Shown here: piece by piece, positions 10,865-21,156 of the stretch
How the letters are laid out: the number at the start of each line of letters is the position of its first letter
Position numbering within the stretch: position 1 is the stretch's first letter
DNA from: Haplomitrium mnioides
Taxonomy: Eukaryota; Marchantiophyta; Haplomitriopsida; Calobryales
Direction of reading: 5' to 3'
Assembly: GCA_049999725.1 (NCBI GenBank)
Contig: JBNGIS010020668.1
Location: 1-33,356, forward strand
DNA length: 33,356 bases
Program-made: the position numbers and the translations under genes
Notes under the pieces: model-generated
The model's database searches: none
What the model was told of the DNA's origin: nothing
Seen by the model: the letters and a program-made list of their open reading frames with translations, nothing else

Positions 10865-11597
10865 GTCAGCCCTAAGGTCGGTCTCTTATCTCCCTTCCTA
10901 TTGATTTACACCAACTTAAGGGCTGATTTGTGTTTCGGGACCTTTTATGGGAGGGGCTTTGCACCAATTCGACCCCAACTCTTCCTTGCCCACTTTGAAA
11001 TAACTACAATACCAACTTACGACAACAAAGTACACCACACTCACTCACACACCCACATCCAACACTCATCCTTCCGATGAAATCAATGCACTCGAGTAAT
11101 ATTTCATAAAGTTTACAAACATGACACTCATGCCTGTTGGACCACAAGTACCCACAACAGTTCTAATGAGCCTCAGGCATACCCACAACTTACTCATACG
11201 CACACACCTGTAGTCAAGTAATTTCTCTTTGGCCACTTGAAGTCCCTAGATTGACTTCCTAAGAGAAAGGAAGTTGATTGTTTGACTTCTACCAATAAGA
11301 AGGCAACCCTCACAACTATTGGCCCTCACTCCACCCCACAGACACTTGTCAAATCCACCAACAAAACCGCCTTAGCGCGCTCTGCCCAGCAAGAACTCCA
11401 AACCGGTGTCTACTTAGAAGAGATCAACACTCAATGCACCCTCAAAGGCATACTGAACTCACCTTGAAATTAATCTATTACTTGCTCATGTGTTATGGAG
11501 TAGTTTGGATCAGCATAACTAGTTTCTACAGAGACAAAAAAAGAAAACACACTATTGATACCACCCACATTGTGACTTGAAGATAAGCCCACCCTGT
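10865..11597 (+). repeat. tandem duplication, unit 1 (~731 bp)
   Basis: Starts TCAGCCCTAAGGTCGGTCTC and contains ACCTTTTATGGGAGGGGCTT, a C-rich ACACACCCACA stretch, and GGCCCTCACTCCACCCCACA. The same landmarks recur in the same order about 731 bp later. It is GC-richer than the flanks and has no convincing gene. Identity unknown; it could be a structural part of a larger non-autonomous element. Confidence 0.75.
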
Positions 11598-12383
11598 CAG
11601 CCCCAAGACCGGTCGCTTGTCTCCTTTTTTGCTGATTTACGTCGATTTAAGGTTGATTTCCTGGTTTGAGACCTTTTATGGGAGGGGCTTTGCACCGAAT
11701 TGAATCTAACTCCTCTTAATGCGCTTTAGACTCACTCTACCACGCCCTGGGATACTTGTCCCACTCTTCTGAAATGAGTGCAGCCTACCCTAGAATGGAT
11801 TTGATGATTGAGCGCAATACTTACAACCACGCACACACCCACAACCAACCCGCTTCTCCCAAATAGCTCAATGTAATCAAATAATATAGCACAACATATA
11901 CAAACATCAACTTAGACCTGCTAGCCCTGAACTCGCACAACAGTTCTACTTATTCACTATGCACCCACGAAAGACGGGTCCCACACATGCACCCATAGTC
12001 AAATAGTTTTCAACTTCCATCGCTAGAAGCCCTGAATTTACTTCCTTGGGCTCGGAAGAGGTTTTATTTAACTTTCACCTCTAGAAGACAGCCCCCTTAT
12101 CTGCTGGCCCTCACTTCACTCCCCATATACTCGTCAAGTCCCTCAACAGAATCGCCCCCATCGCACTCTATCGAGCCACAACTCCAAACTAGTGTTTCCT
12201 TAAAGAAATCAACATACAATGCAACCTCAAGGTGTACCGGATCCACTCTGAACTTAATCGACAGCTCACTCTTGTGCTATGAAGTAGCTTCTGGCAGTAC
12301 AACTAGTTAACACAAATATAGAGAAAATACTAAAGCTACTGGTACCTCCCACCCGTAGTAAGTTGAAGAAAGTGCCCAATCCT
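11598..12383 (+). repeat. tandem duplication, unit 2 (~780 bp)
   Basis: Starts CAGCCCCAAGACCGGTCG and repeats the landmarks of unit 1: ACCTTTTATGGGAGGGGCTT, the ACACACCCACAACC stretch, ACAACAGTTCTA, GGCCCTCACTTCACTCCCCA, and a closing AGTTGAAGAAAGTGCCC (unit 1: ACTTGAAGATAAGCCC). Substitutions and small insertions are spread throughout, so the duplication is old. Confidence 0.75.
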
Positions 12384-13656
12384 TTGAGTTCCCAAAGACA
12401 TTGTTCTTAGCTGTGATCACACCTCAAAAAAGTGGCTCACTTGCATGCCCTCCGCGAGTACTCCAGCACCAGCTTCAGCACAACATTCCACCCATTTCCT
12501 TGGCCCCACAAGCCCAACCTCATGCCTCCAGTCCTCCTCACACGATGTCCTTTCTTCGCAGTCTCTCTCCTTCTTTGTGTCACGCACCCTCGATGCTCTC
12601 TCCTTGTGCCCCCTAAGTGAATCCTCTAAAATGAGCCTTTGAGGAGCCTATAACCCCCGTAGAGCCCCCATGCAAACCATTTAGGCCCCTAATTATTTGT
12701 TGACCATCATTCATCCGCTAACTTTAGCCTTAATTTAGGTGCGGCTAACTAAATTAATAGTCTCGATTCAAGACCTAACTTTTTGGCCAAACCCCTAGCT
12801 AATTTTAGCAAGCTTCTTTTCTCTTAATGTACTTGTAAGGTTCCCCTTGGATTTTCTCCTTTTTCATCTCCTAGATTTAGGGAGGTATTTCAATTGCTTT
12901 TATTTGTTTTTGTTAACGCATCCCCCCTTAGACTGCTTTCCAAAGAGGAGAGGGACAAGTCCCTACACAGACCCCCAATCTTTCTCTGATTTCCTCCTCG
13001 AAGACTCTTTCATCTTCTCACGAATGGGTCACTTAATATATGCTCTTTCACACTTGGCATGTTGTCGGTCAACCAAAACATGAGCAGATCATCAGTTTTC
13101 TTCCTTTCCTTGCTTTTGTTTTCGAGTTAACTCTCCCTAGCAGATTCGGCGGAAGGTTTCGCGGTTCCAAAAGTTGAGAAGAAATGTCTGTGTCGTCTCG
13201 TTACAATGGCCAAGTTGGCTGAAAGCACTCAACTTTGATACCCCTTCAACAAAGGCATCTACTTCAAATCCAAGTGATTCTCGGAGTTGCTCAAAGATGC
13301 TGCACACCTCCAATGTCCATGGCTCGAAAACCTTTAGTGTGCAATCCGAATCGTGGCATCCCTCTCTTGTCTCTTTGGCTAATCAATTTTTGATGTTCAT
13401 TGATGCCGCAAATTTCTACTGCAGCATTTTCTTGCTCATCCATCGCTCCTTCTGCCAGCTTGATTTGATCCCTGCTGCTACGATTTTTCTCCATCTTGCA
13501 AATCCATCCTTCATGCATGCGCTTGACCTGATTTCCTCAATGCTGAATTCTGATGCCTCCTTATCCTACGGCAAAATCCTATACTCAATCTCTGTGATGA
13601 TTCGATCGATTGATCCTCTACCCCTCAGACCAAACCTGCGCCGTGATCCACTTTAA
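12384..13656. other. GC-richer non-coding tract with one unrecognised open frame
   Basis: It continues the base composition of the duplicated units. The longest open frame (13174-13656, +, 160 codons) shows no domain, signal peptide or conserved motif I can name. Overlapping frames at 12401-12642 are C-rich chance openings. I see no promoter or splice pattern supporting a gene. Confidence 0.35.
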
Positions 13657-13857
13657 TAATGCAATAATTTAAAATTTTAAAAATAAAATTAAAATTAAAG
13701 GAAGAAAAATAATAATAATTAAATACTAATAAACAAAATATAACTAATAACAAATATTTAAATTAAAATAGTAAAAATACAAAGTCAAAATTTAAAAATA
13801 ATATAAAATAATATAAATAATATACTTTAAATAAATAATTTAAAAATAATAATACAA

Positions 13858-13893
<36 letters not shown>

Positions 13894-14440
13894 TTAAATA
13901 AAATAATGAAAATAACAAAATAATAATTACATAATTAAAATAAATTAAATTAAATTAAATAATATTAGAAAATAATAAAATAAATTACTAATAATAAATA
14001 ATAAACTATAATATAACAAAAATGAAAATACAAATAATAAATAAATAAATAATGAAAGTAATAATAATAATAAAGTAATAATAATAATATATAATAATAT
14101 TAAACTAAAATAATTTAAAATAATAATAACATAATTCCATTTAAATAATATACTATAATATGATAATGAAATATAATAAATAATAAAAACAAAATAACTA
14201 ATAAAGCAATATAATATAAATAAATATATTATTATTAATAAATACAAAATAATAAAATATAGATTAATAAATATACTAAGATTAAAATACAATATAATAT
14301 AAGAAAATAATAAAATTAATAAGAGTATAAATTTCTAAAAAGATTATCCAGCAAGGGAGTAGAGTTCTATGCTTCATAATAAAATATAATAGAAATATAA
14401 ATAAAATAGAAATAAACTAAAGTAATAACTACCAGTAGGG
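13657..14440. repeat. extreme AT-rich island with (AAT)n microsatellite
   Basis: About 780 bp made almost entirely of A and T on the plus strand, dominated by AAT/AAAT/TAAA words. It includes an uninterrupted (AAT)n run at about 13858-13894. The borders with GC-richer sequence are abrupt on both sides. The minus-strand open frame at 13945-14292 (all I/L/F/Y) is a composition artefact. Confidence 0.85.
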
Positions 14441-14961
14441 TTTATACATCTCAGATTCCTTCGGACATAGGAAGTGGAGTCCCCTTTAGACCCTTTACCA
14501 ACGGGGAAACACTCACATCCTACCCACTATAACAGAACAAATAACGACGGATGGCTAGGTAACAGAGTCTCCATAGCAAAGAGCAGAGGAAAACCGAACG
14601 ACAATTCGACTCCGGAGAAAACAACACAAAGGGAAAAATTTAGGGTAGGGGCAGGGTGGCTCACATGGCCCTGCTTCCAGTCAAGTTCTCTACGCTCTCC
14701 TTTCTTGGCTGCATTTCCGAGGTCACTCTCTCCTTGCGTTCAATTGGCCCGACTTCCAATGGAGCCGAACAAAACCTGCTTCCTCGGACTCCAGTCCACT
14801 CCTTAATCTATTTTTAGTCTTTTTCACCCCTTTGTGCTCCAGGTTTATCAGTCCTGAGCTCAAAATGTTGCGCTATCCTAGGTTAGATACAAAAAATTGA
14901 AAAAAAAACCCGAAAATCATCGGCCGACACACCCTCTTGAGTTCCCTGAGAAAGTTTCCAT
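14441..14961. other. GC-richer tract after the AT island, no gene seen
   Basis: Composition resembles 10865-13656, so the AT island may be embedded in a single larger unit (inference). The open frame at 14474-14806 has no recognisable domain. Confidence 0.35.
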
Positions 14962-15008
14962 TGTTCTTGTTCTGAGTAGCATGTTTTTTGTTCAAAGTAG
15001 CAGGTGTT
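14962..15008 (+). repeat. ~45-bp dispersed motif, copy 3 of 3
   Basis: Contains TTCTTGTTCTGAGTAGCATG and TTCAAAGTAGCAGGTGTT. It is followed within about six bases by a truncated family-2 LTR, so, like the other two copies, it sits at a breakpoint. Confidence 0.65.
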
Positions 15009-15013
15009 TAATT

Positions 15014-15147
15014 GCCACGTGTCACTCTCTCTATAGTGGAAATCGCTTATTGATACTCTAACTTTTAATAGCTTTCTATACATAGTAAACTCTATATCTT
15101 ACTTCTATATTTAGTTGTTGTTTACTAAAGTTAGTGCACATTATAGT
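15014..15147 (-). repeat. truncated family-2 LTR fragment
   Basis: It matches the 5' part of the LTRs at 19810-20347 and 26641-27218 in the same (minus) orientation: GCCACGTG, CTCTCTCTATA, TAGCTTTCTA.ACATAGT, and TTTACTAAAGTTAGTG. The LTR start is mutated (TATAATG for TGTAATG). Only about 135 bp remain, cut off at the ~45-bp motif. Confidence 0.7.
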
Positions 15148-15190
15148 TGTGCAACTTGATTCAATAAGAAGTTATTTTACTCTTGTTGTG

Positions 15191-15605
15191 TGTAATAGTA
15201 CAAGCATGAGGTTGTGCTATTTACAAGAAAATAATTAGGAGTGAAAAAAGTAGTAGATGGTTAGTTTTAAGGTTGAGATAAGACTACTTGCCTTCCAAGT
15301 TACTTTTAGAGTTTTAAGGTTGAAATTAGAAGTGACTTCTAAGTGATCAATTTAGGGTTGAAATTAGAAGTAACTTGTAAGTGAAAAGAAAAAGGATGAC
15401 ACATTCTTCTCTTATATAAATAAAAGTACCTCATAGCTCACTCTTTATTCTAGAGCTCATCTCAATTCAATTTGGCTTTTTGGTTGTTTGACTTTGGCTA
15501 GCACTCTTGGCTTTTGTTTGCTTATTGGCCTTAAATTGTGTAACTTTATTAGAGTTATCTTGAAGGTGTTACTTATTTGGAAGTTGGTCTTTGAGTTCTT
15601 TTACA
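15191..15605 (+). repeat. family-1 element D, 5' LTR
   Basis: TG...CA boundaries (TGTAATAGTACAAGCATGAG to TCTTTTACA). A TATA box TATATAAATA lies at 15413-15422. The related copy with the same ends is at 21157-21572 in the same orientation. The primer-binding site follows directly. The base before the LTR is the end of TTGTG and the base after the 3' LTR begins TTGTA, a 4/5 match as expected of an eroded 5-bp target duplication. Confidence 0.85.
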
Positions 15606-15606
15606 T

Positions 15607-15620
15607 TGGTATCATAGCCA
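15607..15620 (+). other. primer-binding site (initiator tRNA-Met type) of element D
   Basis: TGGTATCATAGCCA directly after the LTR differs by one base from the common plant form TGGTATCAGAGCC. It is where reverse transcription would be primed. Confidence 0.85.
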
Positions 15621-15637
15621 CGATTTTTTTTGGTGGA

Positions 15638-15777
15638 ATGGAGAATCAAGAAGCAAAGATTCAAGCAATGCAACATTAAATGGAACATTTTTCTCGTCTT
15701 GTTGAAGTTCAAATGCAAATGGAGAAGGGGCACAATTTCAAGAAGAAGAAAGTCATGTGTGGCAAGAGTTTGAAGAT
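15638..15777 (+). pseudogene. start of gag of element D, truncated
   Basis: ATG 18 bases after the PBS opens MENQEAKIQAMQH, then a stop (15677-15679), then MEHFSRLVEVQMQMEKG. It looks like a coiled-coil-prone gag N-terminus. It is cut at about 15777, where minus-strand integrase sequence of element A begins. Confidence 0.6.
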
Positions 15778-16034
15778 TATAAGCCTCTACGTCTAAGATT
15801 GGTAGATTTGTTGTGTTGACAAGCCAAACACTTCCAAACATATACCTCCATATCTTGGTACATCTTGGGCCAATAATAAACACATTGAAGATTTTCCAAT
15901 GTCTTTCTCAATTTCAACATGTCCACCAATTGCAAATCATGTGCTTCATGGAAAACTTCAAAGCAAAGTTGAAGATTATTAGGAATCCACAACTTGCCTT
16001 GGAAGAAAATGAAACCCTTCACCATTTTCACCAA
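15778..16034 (-). pseudogene. integrase zinc-binding N-terminal domain of element A
   Basis: The H..H..C-x2-C domain that precedes the integrase core. EAH is present and CLACQHNKS gives the Cys pair, but the second His (usual GH) reads DM. RLR-like LRKTLENLQCVYYWPKM matches the family. The open frame ends at the junction with element D. Confidence 0.7.
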
Positions 16035-16131
16035 CTTTTTTTGTTATACATCAATGATCTCTTCATCTCTTTTGACTGTAGCCAACATTTTTGTCCACTA
16101 TGTAGGATGAATTGTGACTTCCAACAAGATA

Positions 16132-16557
16132 TTAAGTTGAGACATGTGAGTCAAAGCATTTGTGATTTGTCGTTTTCCTTTGACATATACTATCTTCACA
16201 TGAAAGCGTTGTCGTTACTCCACCTGTCGAATCTGCCTTTTGGAGAGCTCTTTTTGTGTTTCTAGATAGAGTAGAGGTTTTATCATCAGCATTGATATTA
16301 AATTCCTTATCTCCTAGATAATGCTTCCAATGCTTGGTTGATAATACAATTGCTAGTTCCTCCCGCTCAATGGAATGGTAGTTTTGTTTTGAGCTGCTAA
16401 GCTTTATAGAAAAGAAAGCAATATAGTGCAAATCATCCTCCCACTCTTGTTGGAATACCCTACCTATAGCTTTTTCTGATGCATCAACTAAAAGTTTTAT
16501 TGGTTGTTTAGAGTCATACCATTTGAGAATATGAGCATGGAGAAGTGATTTCTTCAA
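16132..16557 (-). pseudogene. RNase H domain of element A
   Basis: Gypsy RT-type RNase H: LLVDASEKAIGRVFQQEWED, then IAFFSIKLSSSKQNYHSIER, then EELAIVLSTKHWKHYLGDKE. The catalytic-site context (VDAS, E in ERE) is kept. The stretch after NINADDKT is degenerate. Confidence 0.75.
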
Positions 16558-16559
16558 TG

Positions 16560-17740
16560 ATTGAAATGTTAGCTTTTTTAGAGCTCCCCATGTCTACGTG
16601 TGACTTTTGTGAAGAAAATTGGTCAATGGTTCCTCTATTTGTGTGAAACCTTTCACAAATCAACGATAAAACCCACTTAGCCCAAAAACTTCTCTTAGTT
16701 GTGTTTGATCATTAGAAGCTTCCTATTTTTTAGTGACCTCTACTTTCTCATTCATTACTTGAATTCCTATTGCACTTATATAGTGACTCAAGTAGTCAAC
16801 CTCCCTCTTTTTTATTTCACATTTTGACATCTTAATATAGAGTTTGTGGTCTCATAGTACATTTGATACCGTACAAAGGTGTTTTTGATGCTCATGAAGA
16901 CTACGATTAGCACGCTTTGTTTGCCCATCTGTTTGTAGATGATATGCCAATAGACATAGAAATTTTGGTTCTTAGAAGTTTGAATAACTCTCGTAAAACA
17001 TTTCCAATGAAACGCGGAATACCGTTCAAGAAGACAATAACAAATGTATCTAGGTAAGATCGAAAAACATCATTCATAAGGCTCATAAAGGTTGCAAGAG
17101 CACTTGTTAATCCAAATAGCATAACAAGGAATTTAAAATGCCTATATCGACTTCGAAATGTTGTTTTCTGCACATCACCATCTACAATTCGGATTTGGTT
17201 ATATCCACTTCTTAAATCCAACTTTGTAAAATCATTTGCTTCTTGAAGCTCATCAAATTAGTTGCCCATTCTTGGCAATGGATATTTATTTTTCACTGTT
17301 TATTGATTGAGTGTGTGGTAGTCAAAATACATCTTCATATTCCCATATTTTTTTTAACAAATAAAATTGGTGCACCATAAGGAGAGATGCTTGGCTGAAT
17401 AAGTCCATTCTCCAATAATTTATTGATTTGAGATTTGCATTTTTCCAATTCATGAGGAGGCAAAGGATATGGTGCCTGGTATGGTGGAGTACTTCTTGGA
17501 ATAACCTCAATCTTGTGATGAATGGATTGTTGGGTGGCAAACCACAAGGTAGATCATTGGGAAATACATCATGGAACTCTTTCAAGACCCCTTGGAGCTC
17601 ATGTGGAACTTTGTGCTTGGAGTCTTCCTTTTCAATTTTGCCCTCGCGTATGAGTCCCAAAAATACTACATCTTGTTTCTTTATTGAATTTTCTCCAATC
17701 ACATACAGAGATAGTTGCCTTGGAGGAGGTTATACTTGAT
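16560..17740 (-). pseudogene. reverse transcriptase of element A, interrupted by integrase sequence
   Basis: The RT starts with VPHELQGVLKEFHDVFPNDL and PLPPHELEKCKSQINKLLEN (17335-17702), followed by [12 protein letters not shown] and [13 protein letters not shown]. At the active-site strand it reads FVIVFLN in place of FVIVFLDD. An integrase-derived piece follows (16905-17033). RT then resumes as LHEHQKHL, MSKCEIKKREVDYL and GLSGFYR. Several frame changes and stops are present. The catalytic aspartate pair is lost, so it is dead. Confidence 0.75.
16905..17033 (-). other. integrase-core fragment inserted in the RT of element A
   Basis: It reads [20 protein letters not shown], then in the next frame [12 protein letters not shown]. 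That is the block around the catalytic glutamate of integrase, normally over a kilobase downstream. It aligns with element B at 24045-24150 ([30 protein letters not shown]). RT sequence continues directly on both sides. Confidence 0.75.
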
Positions 17741-17879
17741 CTCTCCAAATCCTCTATTTAGATGTTATAAGTATCTTCTTTCGCCAATCCACTTGCCGGT
17801 TATGTCTTCTCAACCACTTCAATCTTAGAATCGCACCGTATCTTGCTAAAGTTGTGATCTTCTATTCCATATTTTCTTG

Positions 17880-18110
17880 ATAGTTTCCCATATGTAAAGC
17901 TATACTTTGAGACAACCTTTCAATTGGCTTACTTTGCATATTTGCCATTTCAACCACCTCGTGCTCTTTTTTCTCAAGGGGTAACTTCACATTTAATACA
18001 ATTTCTCATGATACATATTTTTCTTCTGCTCAAAAATCCACCAAAATTCTTATTAGAGATTCTTCCATCCACCCATCAACTACAATTAGTCCTTTAATTT
18101 TTCTGTTTTT
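17880..18110 (-). pseudogene. aspartic protease region of element A
   Basis: WMEESLIRILVDF aligns with WMEGSAIRVLVDS of element C; the active-site D-S-G is degraded to D-F. Downstream are HEVVEMANMQS, PIERLSQSIALHMGNY and ITTLARYGAIL, the conserved family-2 protease C-terminal segment. Stops are present. Confidence 0.65.
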
Positions 18111-18249
18111 CTATATGACATATTTGATTTTGTCGAAATATTTCATCGCTTTTCTTCTTCATCTTAGTAAAATTATGAGGGTTTTTTATTCACGCCCATC
18201 GTTTCCCTGACATTCTTGGTCCTCTTCATTGTTGATATTATGAAGTAGT

Positions 18250-19172
18250 CATTGAAAAACTCGCCATTGATCATGTCGTACTATTATGCAATTTGGTGCA
18301 ATATGTCATATTTGAGCACAATTTGTAGCATGTTCTAGTTTCTCGCTAATCTTCCAGCCGTATATCTAAAACATTTTGCGGTCTTATTTATTGGTGGTTT
18401 GGGCGATTGAAATCCCTCCTTGTAATTTTCAACTCCATAGATGTGGGGCGATAGTTCACTCTTGTTTGCACAATGCCTAGTGTTTCTTTAATTCTCTAAG
18501 TAAATGCAACGGCTTCGTTAACATCTTTCGGGTTGCCTATCATGACTTCTCTTGGAATATTTTGTTTTAACCCTTGCAAAAATTTGTCAAGGGTCTCGAC
18601 TGAACTCATATATTTTATTTGGACTTGTAGGCTTCGAAACTCTTCAATGTACCTTGCAACAGTTTGTTGTTCTAACTCCCAAAGCTTAGTTCTTGCGATC
18701 AATATAAAGTCTACCGCTTTGAAATTTTGTAGTAAACCTTTTTTAAGAGTGCTCCACAAAAGTTGTTCTCCTTGTGCGTTCTTTTGGCGCTCCCATTATT
18801 ATAGCCCAATAGATGCATTACCTGTTAAAAACGACCATCCAAGTAACCCTTTCTCCAAATTTGAAGTATGCGGATAATATGACACATGACCTTCCATTCG
18901 ACAAAATCTACCATTCTACAACACCAACCATACAACTTCCTCCATAAGGCTCTACTTTATTTGACTTGCTCATCTTTTGAAGCAATATTTCTCGACTTCC
19001 TTCTCCATTCTCTTATTGTAATCGCATTTTTACCATCTCTACTATTATCATATTTGTTTGTTGTTGGCTTGCTATAAGAGCTGTTTGAAGCTCTTCCAAC
19101 TTTGCTATCATCCCGCTCCTTCTTCCAAATTGCTAGAGTTTGCTTCAATTGTTTTCTGTCACAACCTAACAA
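18250..19172 (-). pseudogene. gag of element A
   Basis: The capsid-like part LLWSTLKKGLLQNFKAVDFI, VARYIEEFRSLQVQIKYMSS and ETLDKFLQGLKQNIPREVMI (18496-18759) matches element C. The zinc knuckle near 18260-18350 is shifted and mutated but still recognisable (AQI, stop, HIAPNC). Upstream (18877-19172) is a charged segment that also contains stops. Confidence 0.65.
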
Positions 19173-19790
19173 TTAGTAACTTATACGAAAATGAATACAT
19201 ACACATTCAAATTATGCAAAATAGGTAAATAAAAGGCTTAGTTGATGCTAGTACCAGATCACAAAACCTCTCTCCAAATTTATGAACAAAAAATTCTCGT
19301 TGTATTTGTTTATACGTTAATCTAATCGAAATATGACACTTGGAGTTGAAATCTTCTAAAGGAGTTTGGTTTAAATCCATTTTCTATCTACTACAAAACA
19401 TAAATAAAACACTCCCATATAACACCATAATTTACCATAGGCAAGATAACAGGCTCTCTTGATTCCATCAAAAAAACCATAAAATCAACTCTAAAATTAT
19501 ATACTAAAATTTTACAAAAGAAATGTTTGTCAATGTTAAATACAAAAATATTAAATGGATTTAATAGAGGAATTCTAGTAGGTGCAAATGTTCCTCTATC
19601 CATTGGTTGCCATAGCATCAAGTCAAAATGTCTTGTCTTCATTTATAAAAGATAGGATATCCGCTATACTTTACTCATGAAAAATTTAGAGTTTTAAACT
19701 CTTTTGAAGTTAATGCAAAGTGGAGGTTCCACTACTCCAAAAGGTCTTTAATACTTCTCCAAAGAGGGGCAATCCACACTCTTTAGAGAA
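19173..19790 (-). other. gag N-terminus/leader region of element A, poorly conserved
   Basis: Between recognisable gag and the PBS. A frame opening with MDLNQTPLEDFNSKCHIS lies near 19382. The open frame at 19391-19642 (83 codons) is not recognised. Confidence 0.35.
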
Positions 19791-19807
19791 GACCAAGTTT
19801 TGATAAT
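19791..19807 (-). other. degenerate primer-binding site of element A
   Basis: Minus strand TATTATCAAAACTTGGT begins two bases after the LTR CA end. Compared with TGGTATCAGAGCTTGGT most differences are G to A or G to T, the pattern expected from methyl-cytosine decay. Confidence 0.65.
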
Positions 19808-19809
19808 AT

Positions 19810-20347
19810 TTGTAGCACTACAAACATACATTACACAAACAAGTTAGCACAAGTAAAACATACAAGAGTAGCACACAAGAAACTTAAACAAAACCCACAA
19901 GGTAAGAGATGCATAACAAGAGACTCTTCTTTCTTTATATACTAAGTAGTGTCTATATAGATGGTGGAATCCCATTGGTTCCTTTTCTATCCTCCTTTAA
20001 TTAGACCACTATTTTCCCTCTTTTATTAATTGGACCATCTTTTACTTTAATTCTCCTTCTACATAGTGTCCTTATCTTTAGAACTTTCCATTTCTCTTTA
20101 GTTATTCTTTTGCCATGTGTCTTTATCTTAGAAACTTCTACTTGCTTTAATTCTTTACTTGCTACGTGTCTTTTTCATCTTCTAAAGTAGTCTTTCTAGA
20201 CTTTCTCTACTCTTGCCACGTGCCACTCTCTCTATAATAGCACTCACTTCTTGATATTCTAACTTATTAATAGCTTTCTAGACATAGTTGACTCTACATC
20301 ATACTTTCATTTTTAGTTGTTGCTTACTAAAGTTAGTGGTCATTACA
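19810..20347 (-). repeat. family-2 element A, 5' LTR (538 bp)
   Basis: Minus strand TGTAATGACCACTAACTTTA ... GTGCTACA, with TG/CA ends. It carries a TATATAAAG box near 19935-19943. It matches the LTR at 26641-27218 and the fragment at 15014-15147. The PBS lies directly inside. Its outer edge abuts integrase sequence of element D at 20348. Confidence 0.8.
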
Positions 20348-20348
20348 A

Positions 20349-21142
20349 CAAATAGAGCGCGCTAATTGCAATGTGGAGGATATGCTTTGCGTGTTCATCA
20401 TTGTTTGTCACACCGATTGCGATAGTTTCTTATTGGGTATAGAATTTGCCTACAACAACTCCAAATAAGTAAGTACTGAGGTTTCTCATTTCTTTCTTAG
20501 CTTGAGTGAACATCCTTTTGTTCTTGATGGTTTGCTTTCTCCTTCTTCTTCTAATGTTCCAAGTATTTCTACTTTTTTTGTCTTATTTATCTTCTTCTTG
20601 CAATATGTTTGCAACAACATTAATGTTGCTCAAAATCGATAAAAACACTATGCTGGTAGGTGTTGTCGTGATTTCTCTTATGTTTTAGGTGACCAAGCTA
20701 CATTATCTACTCACAATCTCCTATTGTCTTTAGATACTTAAGTCCATAGCTTATCTCATGCTTCGAATGGTCATTTCTCTATTTCTTAGGTTATTTCTCC
20801 CTTTGCATATAAACTTGATCTTTCTCTTCATATAAAGATTCATCATGTGTTCTATGTCTTTAAACTTAAGCCTTTTATTCCTAGTCTATTTTCTTATCTA
20901 ATTCATGTTCAACTTCCTCCTCTTACTATTGTTCTTGATGATCATGAAGAATTTAAAGTGGACAATATCTTGGAAAAAAGAGTTATCAAGTGATGGCGAT
21001 ACCCACAAGTTCAGTACATGATTTTGTGGAAAGGATATCCACTTGATGATGCTACTTGGGAACCTTATTCAAACCTTGAAAATTCTCAAGAGGCTATTTA
21101 AATATTTGAAAGTTGCGGCAATGACAAGAAGTTCATTGATTA
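20349..21142 (+). pseudogene. integrase C-terminus and chromodomain of element D
   Basis: It opens with ERANCNVEDML and HTDCDSFLLGIEFAYNNSK (integrase), then a VLGDQATLSTHNLLLSL segment (GPY/F-type region) and FAYKLDLSLHIKIHHVFYVF. It ends with the chromodomain VDNILEKRVIK and VQYMILWKGYPLDDATWEPY. Chromodomains target integration by binding modified histones. Stops interrupt it at several points. The 5' part of the gene was lost at the boundary with element A's LTR. Confidence 0.8.
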
Positions 21143-21156
21143 GAAGTTGAGGATTA
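21140..21156 (+). other. polypurine tract of element D
   Basis: TAGAAGTTGAGGATTA directly precedes the 3' LTR. Element B has TAGAAGATGGGGATTA at the same place. It primes plus-strand DNA synthesis. Confidence 0.7.

Larger units (their letters stand above)
15778..20347 (-). mobile_element. family-2 chromovirus element A, 3'-truncated, inserted into element D
   Basis: On the minus strand the order is 5' LTR (19810-20347), PBS, gag, protease, RT, RNase H, then the first part of integrase. It ends at 15778 without integrase core, chromodomain or 3' LTR. It splits the plus-strand element D, whose gag start lies on one side and integrase C-terminus on the other. All genes are broken. Confidence 0.75.

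Noticed and set aside
12401-12642. Three overlapping short open frames on the plus strand.
   Set aside because: They occupy a C-rich, stop-poor tract in all three frames and show no domain or coding bias.
13174-13656. 160-codon open frame as a host gene.
   Set aside because: No domain, splice pattern or homologous feature could be named; its antisense strand is also partly open, so it is recorded only within the non-coding tract.
13945-14292. 115-codon minus-strand frame rich in I, L, F and Y, looking like a membrane protein.
   Set aside because: It lies wholly in the AT island; the amino-acid content follows from base composition.
15813-16265. 150-codon plus-strand open frame.
   Set aside because: It is antisense to the integrase and RNase H of element A; the minus strand gives the recognised domains.
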